From contig JBFJVD010000012.1 in assembly GCA_041624375.1 (NCBI GenBank), positions 1 to 28,948 of the forward strand: a stretch of 28,948 nt of DNA, read 5' to 3'. Made by a program: the position numbers and the translations under genes. Shown piece by piece: positions 21,720-28,948 of the stretch. How positions within the stretch are numbered: the first letter of the stretch is position 1; every line of letters begins with the position of its first letter. The stretch comes from JBFJVD01 sp041624375 (GTDB taxonomy: Bacteria > Chloroflexota > Anaerolineae > Anaerolineales > E44-bin32). Below the pieces are notes generated by a model, which worked only from the letters and a program-made list of their open reading frames with translations, searched no databases and was not told the origin of the DNA.

Positions 21720-21910
21720 TACGCGTACCTTTCAACCGGGTGGACAACGCCCGAGGGCGCCGTTGGCGTCGGCAACATCAAATCCCCCGGGCCAAAGGGG
21801 ACCACGTCACGATCGCGCGGGGTGGGGACCAATGCCAGTCCCAAGATGACCAGTGAGATCAGCAGGATCAGGCATCCGATTCCTGCAAGGCAACCCATAC
21901 GCCAACGCAT
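21719..21910 (-). CDS. Small single-pass membrane protein, unknown function
   Basis: This 63-residue protein begins MRWRMGCLAGIGC, continues into one strong hydrophobic helix (about 5-29), and ends in a Pro/Asp/Val-rich tail. The gene ends in TAG, which overlaps the GTG of the next lipoprotein gene by one base. A -10 box TATACT lies 6 bases before the ATG at 21910, so the message appears leaderless. An in-frame upstream ATG at 21970 lies before that promoter and is rejected. The tight coupling to a real gene and the clear membrane segment support it as genuine. Confidence 0.65.
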   Translation of the reverse strand: MRWRMGCLAGIGCLILLISLVILGLALVPTPRDRDVVPFGPGDLMLPTPTAPSGVVHPVERYA

Positions 21911-21916
21911 ATCTTG

Positions 21917-21922
21917 AGTATA
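21917..21922 (-). promoter_or_regulatory. -10 box of the small membrane protein operon, apparently leaderless
   Basis: On the minus strand TATACT ends 6 bases before the ATG at 21910, so transcription would start at about the first base of the start codon. No convincing -35 is seen 16-18 bases upstream. It is identical to the -10 hexamer of the alr promoter. Confidence 0.45.
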
Positions 21923-22094
21923 TCCCGGGGGAGACTCGAAGGCTGTGGTCTGGCCGAAGTCCGGGCCCATTCACTTCCGAGGATCGGCACAGCCCGTGGG
22001 ATCTGCTGGGCAGCCCGGCTCAAGGGCGGGGGACGCCTCCAGCCCACCCCATCGCCATCCCGGACAGGGGCTTTCGATTTTCAGGCGGGCCTTC

Positions 22095-23522
22095 TCAGTC
22101 CCCAAACTGGAACATCCAGCCGAAGTTTAATCCGCTCCGGCTCTCTCCTGCGAGCAGCGTGAGGGTGTGACGGGCCGGGCCGCCTCGGACGGGGAAGGTC
22201 CAGCCCCCAGGAATCAGCTTGGCTTCGTTCCCATACATGAAGACATTGATGGAGACACAGTATGTCCCGGCCGTGAGCCCGGAGAACGCGTACCGACCAG
22301 CAGAATCAGATGTCGCAGTCGCCAGGCCGGAGGAGGGGCAGGCGCCGCTGCCGAGGTCGACTGTGACCCCGGCGATGCCGGGCTCCCAGGACGGCTCATA
22401 GATGGCGTCGGCGCCCCACTCGTCCGGTGCGGCGCCATACTGCACACAGCCCATCCCCAGCACAAGCGGTTCCCCGCCCTCACCACCGGTCACCAGACAA
22501 CGATCCTTCCAGACGATTCCGCCCGCTGCGGCCGGCAGCACACACAGCCCCGGCTCACTCCCACCGGTGGCGATGCCGTAGGCATCGCGGCAGGTGCTAT
22601 CCAGGCCCTGCAGGTCTTTGACGGGATAGGCCGGGCTGTTCTTAAGCGGGGAGCCGGCTTCATCGAGGGAGAAGCGATCGTTGTAGTCAGCCCATTCAGG
22701 GTGAAACTCGCCAGACTGCGCCAGCACGCTCCAGAGGAATGACTCGCCAGGGATCAGGCTTTGCTTGAAGGCAATCTGGATGCGCGCGCCGCCGGGGGCA
22801 AGCCGGACCCACGCCGCATCCGGATCCTCGCCCCGGCCCTGATCGAAGACCAGCGTCTCGTATCCATCCACCGGCTGGGGTTGGGGATCGGCACGCAGCG
22901 GGCGGGCGCCGCCGACATCCCCATTCGCGTCGCGGTAGACGGCCACCCCATCCGTGGACCAGTCGCTGGGCAGCGTTGAATGGGCCAGAATGAGCCAATC
23001 GCCGCGACCATCGGCGTTCACGTCCAATTCGACGCCATAAGTGGCCGCAGCGCCTGCGGGCGGCAAGGCTTCCAGGAATAGGGTGACATAGAACCACGGA
23101 GCGCGGGCGTCCAGTTCAGCCCGCACCAAATCAAGGTGCGGCTGGTAGATCATCTCGCTGGTCGTGAAGGGCCGTTCAAATCGATTCATATCGAAGTCTT
23201 CGGCCAGCGCACGGCGCTCAGCGGCATAAGCAGCACTGGAGGCGTCCGTCAGGAAGCGTTGGACCGACACCGGAGCCTGCGGGCGCACCAGGTGGGCAAT
23301 CGTCGCCGAAGGCTCGGGGCTCGGCGCCTCCGTCGGCGGGACGGGAGTCGGCGAAGGCGGCAGGGTAGCGCTTGGAACCGCAGAACGTGTTGCGTCGAGC
23401 GCCTCGACCGTTTGGGCCACCGCCGTTGCTAGCGCCGAGTCCGAATCGGCCGGAGGTGACGATCCGCAGGCGGCAAGCAGACAGAAGACGGCGAGATGGA
23501 TGGAGCCACGGAATGTCGACAC
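22095..23522 (-). CDS. Large lipoprotein with a C-terminal SdrD_B-like domain
   Basis: This 475-residue secreted lipoprotein has the lipobox LLAAC with Cys19, then a Ser/Thr/Pro-rich linker (about 45-75) typical of surface proteins. A central region (about 85-300) contains DVNADGRGDWLILA and YRDANGDVGG, which are Asp-rich calcium-loop-like segments. A C-terminal carboxypeptidase-regulatory/SdrD_B-type beta domain (about 385-440) carries PGIAGVTVDLGSG and SDSAGRYAFSGLTAGTYCVSI. Four or more cysteines between 310 and 420 suggest disulfides. The role is unknown; adhesion or surface binding is possible. The start is GTG at 23522 with GAGGAG 9 bases upstream. It diverges from the ABC exporter genes. 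A terminator was not recognised. Confidence 0.85.
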   Translation of the reverse strand: MSTFRGSIHLAVFCLLAACGSSPPADSDSALATAVAQTVEALDATRSAVPSATLPPSPTPVPPTEAPSPEPSATIAHLVRPQAPVSVQRFLTDASSAAYAAERRALAEDFDMNRFERPFTTSEMIYQPHLDLVRAELDARAPWFYVTLFLEALPPAGAAATYGVELDVNADGRGDWLILAHSTLPSDWSTDGVAVYRDANGDVGGARPLRADPQPQPVDGYETLVFDQGRGEDPDAAWVRLAPGGARIQIAFKQSLIPGESFLWSVLAQSGEFHPEWADYNDRFSLDEAGSPLKNSPAYPVKDLQGLDSTCRDAYGIATGGSEPGLCVLPAAAGGIVWKDRCLVTGGEGGEPLVLGMGCVQYGAAPDEWGADAIYEPSWEPGIAGVTVDLGSGACPSSGLATATSDSAGRYAFSGLTAGTYCVSINVFMYGNEAKLIPGGWTFPVRGGPARHTLTLLAGESRSGLNFGWMFQFGD

Positions 23523-23594
23523 CCTGAATCTCCTCTGAGGTTCAATTGGACGTCCACTCGATCAAAGCACGCCGGCCTGCAAAGCGGCCCTTCC

Positions 23595-23622
23595 TTGACC
23601 GGCAGTAGCGCGCGGTTATAGC
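23595..23622 (+). promoter_or_regulatory. Candidate upstream promoter for the ABC exporter operon
   Basis: TTGACC (23595-23600), a 16-base spacer and TATAGC (23617-23622) form a plausible sigma70 promoter. It overlaps the divergent -10 on the other strand. A second candidate, the extended -10 TGGTATGCT, lies closer to the gene. Which one is used cannot be told from sequence. Confidence 0.4.
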
Positions 23623-23623
23623 A
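23615..23623 (-). promoter_or_regulatory. Extended -10 promoter of the SdrD_B-like lipoprotein gene
   Basis: On the minus strand TGCTATAAC (23623-23615) is an extended -10 element: TG, one base, then TATAAC. The transcript would have a leader of about 86 bases before the GTG at 23522. It faces the plus-strand TATAGC box, with which it shares bases. Confidence 0.45.
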
Positions 23624-23682
23624 TGAACGAGTGCGCGCCGCTAAGGAATCCCTACAAGCCAGAATGCTCATCGTCCGCTCTG

Positions 23683-23691
23683 TGGTATGCT
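23683..23691 (+). promoter_or_regulatory. Extended -10 candidate near the ABC exporter start
   Basis: TGGTATGCT (TG, one base, TATGCT) lies 45 bases before the ATG at 23737 and would give a leader of roughly 38 bases containing AAGAAG. The hexamer matches consensus at four of six positions, so this is tentative. Confidence 0.3.
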
Positions 23692-23736
23692 GGACCTGTT
23701 TGCCTGCCTGGTGCCTAAAGAAGTCGAATCCAACCG

Positions 23737-25491
23737 ATGGCCGTCGCCGAATTCGTTCTCCCCAACGCCAGATCCTTTGCCCGATCCTCGCCCATACGTT
23801 GGATCCTGTCGCATCTCAACCTGCATTGGATGCCGGTGGCGATGATGTTGATCGGGGCCATCGGGAACGCCGTGTTGGCCGGCGCCGTGCCCGTGCTCTT
23901 CGGTCAGGCTTTCGACCTGCTGCAGTCGAATCCGGGGGACATCCCCGGCCTGATCCAGCTCGCCTGGTGGGTATTGATCTCACAGCTCGTCCGCAGCGTT
24001 CTCCAATTCGGGCGCAACTTCAGCGCTGAGGTGATTGCGCAGCGCATGGAGCGGGACATCCGCGACGAACTCTATCAGAGCCTGCTCGGCAAGAGCATGA
24101 CCTTCCACAATCTCCAGCCGGTCGGCGACACCATGGCTCGCGCCACAAACGACGTCCGTGAAATCAACTTGATGTTCAGTCCGGGCATCAACCTGGTCGT
24201 CGGCTCAGGGAGCTTTATGATCGTGCCGCTGCTGGCGGCGCCGAGCTACCATCCGGCGCTGATGCTGACGCCGGCCTTGTTTATCGTGGCGTATCTCCTT
24301 TCCCTGTGGCAGTACCTGAATGAACTTCGTCCGATCTCGGAGAGGGTTCGGCAGACCTTTGGCGAAATGAACTCAAGACTCGCTGAGGCGATCGATGGAA
24401 TCGAGGTCGTCAAGGGTTCAGCCCAGGAAGAAGAAGAGATTTCGCGCTTCACCTCGCATGCCCTTCAATTCCGCCACGCTTTCGTGCACCAGGGCGATGT
24501 GGAAGCGCGCTATATCCCACTGCTCTTGCTCGGCCTGGCCATCGCCGGGAGCTTCTTGCACGCCGTGCTGCTCTTTCAGCAGGGTCTGATCGGTGCCGGA
24601 GATGTGGTCGCCTACGTCGGCCTCATCAGTCTGTTTGGCTTCCCGACCTTCGTCTCCATCTTTGCCTATTCGCAGGTCTCACTTGGGCTCGCCGGCGCCC
24701 GTCGGATTCTTGAACTGATGAATCGCCGAACCGAACTCGACCGCAACCCGCAGGGCAATTCTGAGTCCATGCGCGGCGAAATCGAGTTTCGCAACGTTTG
24801 CTTCGCTTACCCGGATGGGGTTGACGTCCTGCGCGATGTCTCGTTTCATGTGAAGCCGGGGACAACGATCGCTCTCGTCGGACAGACAGGATCCGGCAAG
24901 ACGACGCTGGCGAAGCTGATCAACAGGATCCACGACGCAACCACCGGCGAGGTGCTGGTGGACGGGGTCAATGTGCGGGACTGGAATCTGGACACCCTGC
25001 GGCGCCAGATCTCCATCATCGAGCAGGATGTCTTCCTCTTCTCACGCACCATCGGCGAGAACATTGCCTTCGGAAAACCTGCTGCTGAAGAAGGTGAAGT
25101 CTCCACCTCTGCGGCGGCGGCTCAGGCGAACGAGTTCATTGACTCCTTCAAGGACGGCTACCAGACGCTTGTCGGTGAACGCGGCGTGACCCTCTCCGGA
25201 GGTCAGCGGCAGCGGGTGGCGCTCGCCCGCGCCTTCCTCACCGATCCGCGCATCCTGATCCTGGACGACGCCACCAGCGCCATCGACAGCGCAACCGAGG
25301 ACCAGATTCAGCGGGCCATCTTCCGGGCCGCCGAGGGCAGGACAACGTTGATCATCACCCACCGGCTCTCGCAGATCCGCTGGGCAGACCTGATCCTTGT
25401 GCTGCGGAATGGGAAAGTGGCGGCGGTCGGCACCCATGAAGAGCTGATGGCGACCTCCGAGTCGTATCGTCGCATCTTCCAGCGAGACTGA
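23737..25491 (+). CDS. ABC exporter half-transporter with a degenerate catalytic site
   Basis: This 584-residue type IV ABC exporter subunit has six membrane helices (about 25-310) followed by an ATPase domain. Walker A is GQTGSGKT (382-389), the signature LSGGQ is intact (486-490) and the H-loop THRLS is present. Walker B is ILILDDATSAID, with Asp511 in place of the catalytic glutamate. That substitution marks the inactive-site subunit of heterodimeric exporters (TM287/288, BmrCD and TmrAB types). The neighbour 5 bases downstream has the complementary pattern, so the two form one transporter. The substrate is unknown; drugs, lipids and peptides are typical for the class. AAGAAG before the ATG is a moderate ribosome site. 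Confidence 0.95.
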   Translation: MAVAEFVLPNARSFARSSPIRWILSHLNLHWMPVAMMLIGAIGNAVLAGAVPVLFGQAFDLLQSNPGDIPGLIQLAWWVLISQLVRSVLQFGRNFSAEVIAQRMERDIRDELYQSLLGKSMTFHNLQPVGDTMARATNDVREINLMFSPGINLVVGSGSFMIVPLLAAPSYHPALMLTPALFIVAYLLSLWQYLNELRPISERVRQTFGEMNSRLAEAIDGIEVVKGSAQEEEEISRFTSHALQFRHAFVHQGDVEARYIPLLLLGLAIAGSFLHAVLLFQQGLIGAGDVVAYVGLISLFGFPTFVSIFAYSQVSLGLAGARRILELMNRRTELDRNPQGNSESMRGEIEFRNVCFAYPDGVDVLRDVSFHVKPGTTIALVGQTGSGKTTLAKLINRIHDATTGEVLVDGVNVRDWNLDTLRRQISIIEQDVFLFSRTIGENIAFGKPAAEEGEVSTSAAAAQANEFIDSFKDGYQTLVGERGVTLSGGQRQRVALARAFLTDPRILILDDATSAIDSATEDQIQRAIFRAAEGRTTLIITHRLSQIRWADLILVLRNGKVAAVGTHEELMATSESYRRIFQRD

Positions 25492-25496
25492 GGCGC

Positions 25497-27314
25497 ATGG
25501 GATTCTTCGAAGGTCTTGACGCCGAACGCTACGACCGCACCTATTCGGATCGTGAACTGGTGCGGCGGATGGCCGACTACTTCCGCCCACATATCCTCCA
25601 GATCGTGATATCGAGCCTTGCACTGGCGGTGACTTCGGCGACCTTCGCCCTGTCTCCCATTGTGGTCAGCGAAGGCGTCGACCTGATCGTGCAGGCCGGC
25701 TCCGACCAGGCCATGACAGCCGTCGTGGTGGCGCTTTTTGCCATCGGGGTGCTCATGTGGGGTTCGAACTGGATCCGCCGCCGGCTGATCGCGCGGACGG
25801 CCGGCGATGTCATGCTGGCCCTGCGACAGGATGCCTTTGTCGCGGTGGTTGACCAGGCACTCTCATTCTTCGGCGAGTTTCAATCGGGCCGTATCGTCAG
25901 CCGCATCACCTCCGACACCGAAGAGTTCGCCAAGATGATCGTCCTGCTGACCGACATCTTGAGCCAGTTCCTGCAAATGGGCGTGCTCTTCGTGGTGCTG
26001 GTGCGCATCAGCTCGGGGCTCACGCTGTGGTTGTTGGCCTTTCTCCCCGTGCTCTATCTGGCCGCTCAGGGCTTCCGCTGGCTCGCCCGGCGCGTCACGC
26101 GCGTCTGGCTGCGGGCGCTGGCCAACGTCAACGCAGCGATTAAAGAGGCGGTGACGGGGATCGCCGTTGCGAAGAACTTCCGCCAGGAGCGGGCCATTTA
26201 CGATCGCTTCGACGGGGTCAACCTGCAGGCCTACGACATCAATGTCCGCCGGGGACTCGTGCTGGCGATGGTCTTCCCGGTGCTCAACGGGCTCGCCGGT
26301 GGCGCAACCGCTTTGCTGATTTACCTGGGCGGGCTGAGCGTGGCCGAAGGCGCCATCACCTTCGGCGCCTGGTTTCTCTTTGTCAACAGCCTGGACCGCT
26401 TCTGGTTCCCCGTCCTGAACCTTTCGGCAGTCTGGACCCAGATCCAGGGCGGGCTGTCGGCCGCAGAGCGGGTCTTCGCCCTGATCGATGCCGAGCGAGC
26501 CCTCGTCCAGCTGGAACAGCGGCCGGTGCCGAAGCTGCGCGGTGAGGTCCGCTTTGAGCACCTCGATTTCCATTACAAACCCGACGAGCCGGTTCTGGCG
26601 GACTTCAGCCTGGAGATCGCGCCCGGCGAAAGCGTGGCGCTCGTCGGCCACACTGGCGCCGGCAAATCGACCATCGCCAAACTGATCGCCCGCTTCTATG
26701 AGTTTCAGGGCGGCTCACTGCTGGTGGATGGCATGGACATCCGCCGCTTCGATCTGCATGCCTACCGGAGCCAGCTGGGCATCGTTTCGCAGGTTCCGTT
26801 CCTGTTCTCGGATTCGGTGGCGGAAAACATCCGCTATGCGAAACCCGATGTGACCGACGCGGAGATCGAAGCGCTGGCCCGGCGGATCGGCAGCGGAGAG
26901 TGGCTCGAAACGCTGCCGGATGGGTTGAGCACCCAGGTGGGCGAGCGCGGTGGTCGGCTCTCGATGGGCCAGCGCCAGCTCGTCTCGCTGCTGCGCGTGA
27001 TGGTCCAGCGCCCGTCGATCTTCATTCTGGACGAGGCGACGGCCAGCGTGGATCCCTTTACTGAATCCCAGATCCAGCAGGCGCTCGAGCTGGTGCTTTC
27101 AGAAACGACCTCGATCCTGATCGCCCACCGGCTGTCGACGGTGCGGGCCTCCGACCGCATCATCGTGCTGCGGGATGGCCAGCGGATCGAAGAGGGCAAC
27201 CACGACCAGCTGATGGCGCAGGGGGGTCACTATGCGGAGCTGTATGACACGTATTTCCGCCACCAGTCGCTCGAGTACGTCGAACAGGCACGGCGGATGG
27301 CGGCGGCGGACTGA
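25497..27314 (+). CDS. ABC exporter half-transporter, catalytic partner subunit
   Basis: This 605-residue ABC exporter subunit has six membrane helices (about 35-320) and an ATPase domain. Walker A is GHTGAGKS (384-391). Walker B is IFILDEATASVD with the catalytic Glu513 present, and the H-loop AHRLS is intact. The signature motif is LSMGQ (488-492), Met replacing the usual Gly, so it would complete only the degenerate site with its partner. The consensus ATP site is therefore this subunit's Walker motifs plus the partner's LSGGQ, as in known heterodimers. It starts 5 bases after the partner's stop and is surely co-transcribed. A charged C-terminal tail follows the ATPase. Confidence 0.95.
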   Translation: MGFFEGLDAERYDRTYSDRELVRRMADYFRPHILQIVISSLALAVTSATFALSPIVVSEGVDLIVQAGSDQAMTAVVVALFAIGVLMWGSNWIRRRLIARTAGDVMLALRQDAFVAVVDQALSFFGEFQSGRIVSRITSDTEEFAKMIVLLTDILSQFLQMGVLFVVLVRISSGLTLWLLAFLPVLYLAAQGFRWLARRVTRVWLRALANVNAAIKEAVTGIAVAKNFRQERAIYDRFDGVNLQAYDINVRRGLVLAMVFPVLNGLAGGATALLIYLGGLSVAEGAITFGAWFLFVNSLDRFWFPVLNLSAVWTQIQGGLSAAERVFALIDAERALVQLEQRPVPKLRGEVRFEHLDFHYKPDEPVLADFSLEIAPGESVALVGHTGAGKSTIAKLIARFYEFQGGSLLVDGMDIRRFDLHAYRSQLGIVSQVPFLFSDSVAENIRYAKPDVTDAEIEALARRIGSGEWLETLPDGLSTQVGERGGRLSMGQRQLVSLLRVMVQRPSIFILDEATASVDPFTESQIQQALELVLSETTSILIAHRLSTVRASDRIIVLRDGQRIEEGNHDQLMAQGGHYAELYDTYFRHQSLEYVEQARRMAAAD

Positions 27315-27635
27315 GCCGGAAGGTCAAGCGCCCGGATTCCCCCTGCAGGAGCACAGAGCTTCGGAGCCCTGCATCACCTCATCCGGACGGCCGCGTAACC
27401 AGAGCTGCCCTCCCACTCCTTCCCGCACCTTGAAAAGGGGAAGTTGATCGGATAAGCTTGGGCACCGGTCCGCGGAGGCGGACGGCCCAAAAGGATCAGC
27501 AACCCACCCTCTCGATCATCGCAGCCCCTGAGAAGATCCAGCCTCATCATACTAGGCACGGTTCGGATTTGGTGCCTGCTGCACGCAGCGGTCACACCCA
27601 CCTAGGAGCACTTCAGAATCGAAAGTTGACCGGCC
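27315..27635. other. Intergenic region between the ABC exporter and the alpha/beta hydrolase
   Basis: This stretch of 321 bases has no supported gene. It holds a short hairpin GTCCGC-GGAG-GCGGAC (27468-27483) without a T-run and a weak -10-like CATACT near 27548. Several short frames here have no ribosome site or recognisable protein character. I saw no RNA gene or repeat. Confidence 0.6.
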
Positions 27636-28424
27636 GTGGCTGAAGTGGTCATGTCCCTCGACGGCGTTTTCATTGCCTACGAAGTGCGAGGCGCCGGACT
27701 GCCCGCGCTGGTCTTCATCCACGGCTGGTCCTGCGATCGAAGCTACTGGCGGGGGCAGCTGGAGCCCTTCGCACGCAAATTCCAGGTCGTGGCTGTAGAC
27801 CTGGCGGGACACGGCGAATCCGGATTCGGGCGCGAAGCCTGGACGATCGCCGCGTTCGGTGAAGATGTCGCTGCCGTGGTGAACACGCTGAGCCTGGAAC
27901 GCATCATCCTGATCGGCCACTCGATGGGCGGCGACGTCATCATGGAGGCGGCTCGACGGCTACCGGGTCGCGTCGAGGCGCTCGTCTGGATCGACACCTA
28001 TCGTGAGCTGGGCACCCCGCGCACGCCGGAGGAGGTCCAAGCGTTGATGGCTCCTTTCCAGGCTGACTACCTAGAAGCGACTCGTGCCTTCGTCCGAAGC
28101 ATGTTCCGTGCCGGCTCAGACGAGGAACTGGTGGAGCAGGTTGCAGCGGATATGTCGGCGGCGCCCCCTTCGGTGGCACTTGGTGCGATGGAGGCCGCAA
28201 TTACATATGACCGGGAGGTCACCAGCACTTTACGGGAACTGAACCTGCCGCTGGTCGCCATCAATCCCGACAATCAGCCGACGCATCTGGATTCCATGGC
28301 GCGATATGGCGTTGAAACCGTGCTCATCCCAGAGACCGGCCACTTTCTGATGTTGGAAGATCCCGAAGGCTTCAACCGAAGGCTTTTGGAGACTATCGAT
28401 CCGTTCGTTCAACAGGCTGGCTGA
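27636..28424 (+). CDS. Alpha/beta hydrolase
   Basis: This 262-residue alpha/beta-hydrolase-fold enzyme has a visible triad: the nucleophile Ser96 in the elbow GHSMGG, His234 in ETGHFLMLE, and Asp210 in NPDNQP as a likely acid. The oxyanion motif FIHGWSCD is at 27-34, and VVAVDLAGHGESG is typical of the non-heme peroxidase/esterase-like branch. There is no signal peptide, so it is cytoplasmic. The start is GTG at 27636, or ATG at 27651 five codons later; neither has a strong ribosome site. The substrate is not predictable. The next gene follows after 18 bases. Confidence 0.92.
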   Translation: MAEVVMSLDGVFIAYEVRGAGLPALVFIHGWSCDRSYWRGQLEPFARKFQVVAVDLAGHGESGFGREAWTIAAFGEDVAAVVNTLSLERIILIGHSMGGDVIMEAARRLPGRVEALVWIDTYRELGTPRTPEEVQALMAPFQADYLEATRAFVRSMFRAGSDEELVEQVAADMSAAPPSVALGAMEAAITYDREVTSTLRELNLPLVAINPDNQPTHLDSMARYGVETVLIPETGHFLMLEDPEGFNRRLLETIDPFVQQAG

Positions 28425-28442
28425 CGTAGCCAGGATTCTGCG

Positions 28443-28907
28443 ATGGAAGCCTGGTCCGGCCACTACCAGCACGCCGCAGCCGATGGAACAGCGCTCTCCG
28501 ATCGCCACCTGTTCCGGCTGGCCATGGAGCGCTCATGGTACGGAAGGCTCCACGGTCGCGCCGAATTTGAACTGCGACCGGAGTTCGCCACCAGAGCCAG
28601 GATCCATGGATCCCTGCGCTGGCGAAGGATCAACATGACCTGGTTCCCAGAGACAGCCTTCACCATCGAGCCAGGTGGCTTCGTCCCCCTGCCTCATCCA
28701 AGCCAACATGGCTCCGGTGGCTCGGAACATCACTTGGCTCCTGGCATGCCGCTGGCATTTCGAGGGAGGGTCCGCCCCTCTGGCAAAGAAGCTGCCGGCA
28801 CCTGGGTTGTCACAACCTGGATGATGGAGAGTGAGACTCGCCGCAAGGTGCAGGTCATCCTGGCACAGGGGACCTGGCACATGGAACGGGTGCAAACCTC
28901 GGAGTGA
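28443..28907 (+). CDS. Unrecognised protein, probably beta-rich
   Basis: A 154-residue product without signal peptide or membrane helix, rich in Trp, Arg and His. Alternating hydrophobic stretches near the end (WVVTTWMMESE, KVQVILAQGTWHME) suggest beta strands. I do not recognise a family. It starts at ATG 28443, 18 bases after the alpha/beta hydrolase stop and on the same strand, with a weak AGGA upstream. G/C-rich third codon positions and position in an apparent two-gene unit support it. The opposite-strand frame across it looks like a shadow. Confidence 0.6.
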   Translation: MEAWSGHYQHAAADGTALSDRHLFRLAMERSWYGRLHGRAEFELRPEFATRARIHGSLRWRRINMTWFPETAFTIEPGGFVPLPHPSQHGSGGSEHHLAPGMPLAFRGRVRPSGKEAAGTWVVTTWMMESETRRKVQVILAQGTWHMERVQTSE

Positions 28908-28948
28908 GCGGGAGCCAGATCAGACCGCAAGCCACGCCGGTCCCTACC

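Noticed and set aside
27315..27635. Short frames in the gap before the alpha/beta hydrolase
   Set aside because: No ribosome sites, no hydrophobic or domain-like character, and conflicting overlaps on both strands.
1..28948. CRISPR array, insertion sequence, integrase or prophage genes
   Set aside because: No regularly spaced repeats, transposase motifs or phage-like genes were seen; gene content is ordinary chromosomal metabolism.

Overview
The window is about 29 kb of high-GC (roughly 60-65% by eye), densely coded bacterial chromosome. The taxonomic signal is indirect. It has Thr/Pro-rich lipoproteins, a TGS-domain uridine kinase, split glycine decarboxylase genes, an aerobic phenylacetyl-CoA oxygenase and frequent GTG/TTG/CTG starts. 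Together these fit an aerobic or facultative Chloroflexota (Anaerolineae-like) genome best, but no rRNA or other marker confirms it. I saw no tRNA, rRNA, IS element, phage gene or CRISPR array.

Layout. (1) 1-3727: a minus-strand lipoprotein, then a plus-strand operon of M42 peptidase, azlC and azlD (amino-acid turnover and branched-chain amino-acid export), then a cation diffusion facilitator. (2) 3735-12491, all minus strand: a phenylacetate block. Reading in the direction of transcription, it holds a TGS-uridine kinase, a PaaH-type 3-hydroxyacyl-CoA dehydrogenase, an SRPBCC-PDZ-DinB fusion protein and a strong terminator. After the terminator come an enoyl-CoA hydratase-family protein, paaA, paaB (with an internal tandem duplication), paaC, paaD and a small EthD-family protein. 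(3) 12783-16260, minus: a strong sigma70-type promoter, a tandem glycine riboswitch with a terminator, then gcvH-gcvPA-gcvPB. (4) 16281-20250: alanine racemase (minus) diverging from tgt-uppP-binding-protein lipoprotein (plus), with overlapping divergent promoters between them. (5) 20296-23522, minus: an SdrD_B-like lipoprotein, then a small membrane protein, a lipoprotein and a metallo-beta-lactamase-fold hydrolase that overlap one another. (6) 23737-28907, plus: a heterodimeric ABC exporter pair, an alpha/beta hydrolase and an unrecognised protein.

How the genes work together. PaaABCD would epoxidise phenylacetyl-CoA. The enoyl-CoA hydratase-family protein and PaaH would act in the later beta-oxidation-like steps. 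paaE, paaK, paaZ and paaJ are not in the window. Glycine sensed by the riboswitch would release transcription of the glycine cleavage H and P proteins, while gcvT and lpd must lie elsewhere. Alr and UppP point to peptidoglycan precursor supply.

The most unusual points are the SRPBCC-PDZ-DinB fusion beside paaH, the double-length PaaB, and several genes whose -10 box lies 6-7 bases before the start codon (apparent leaderless transcripts). Also notable are a 15-codon leader ORF fused by ATGA to tgt, and a CTG start for azlD. I found no clearly new multi-gene defence or mobile system.
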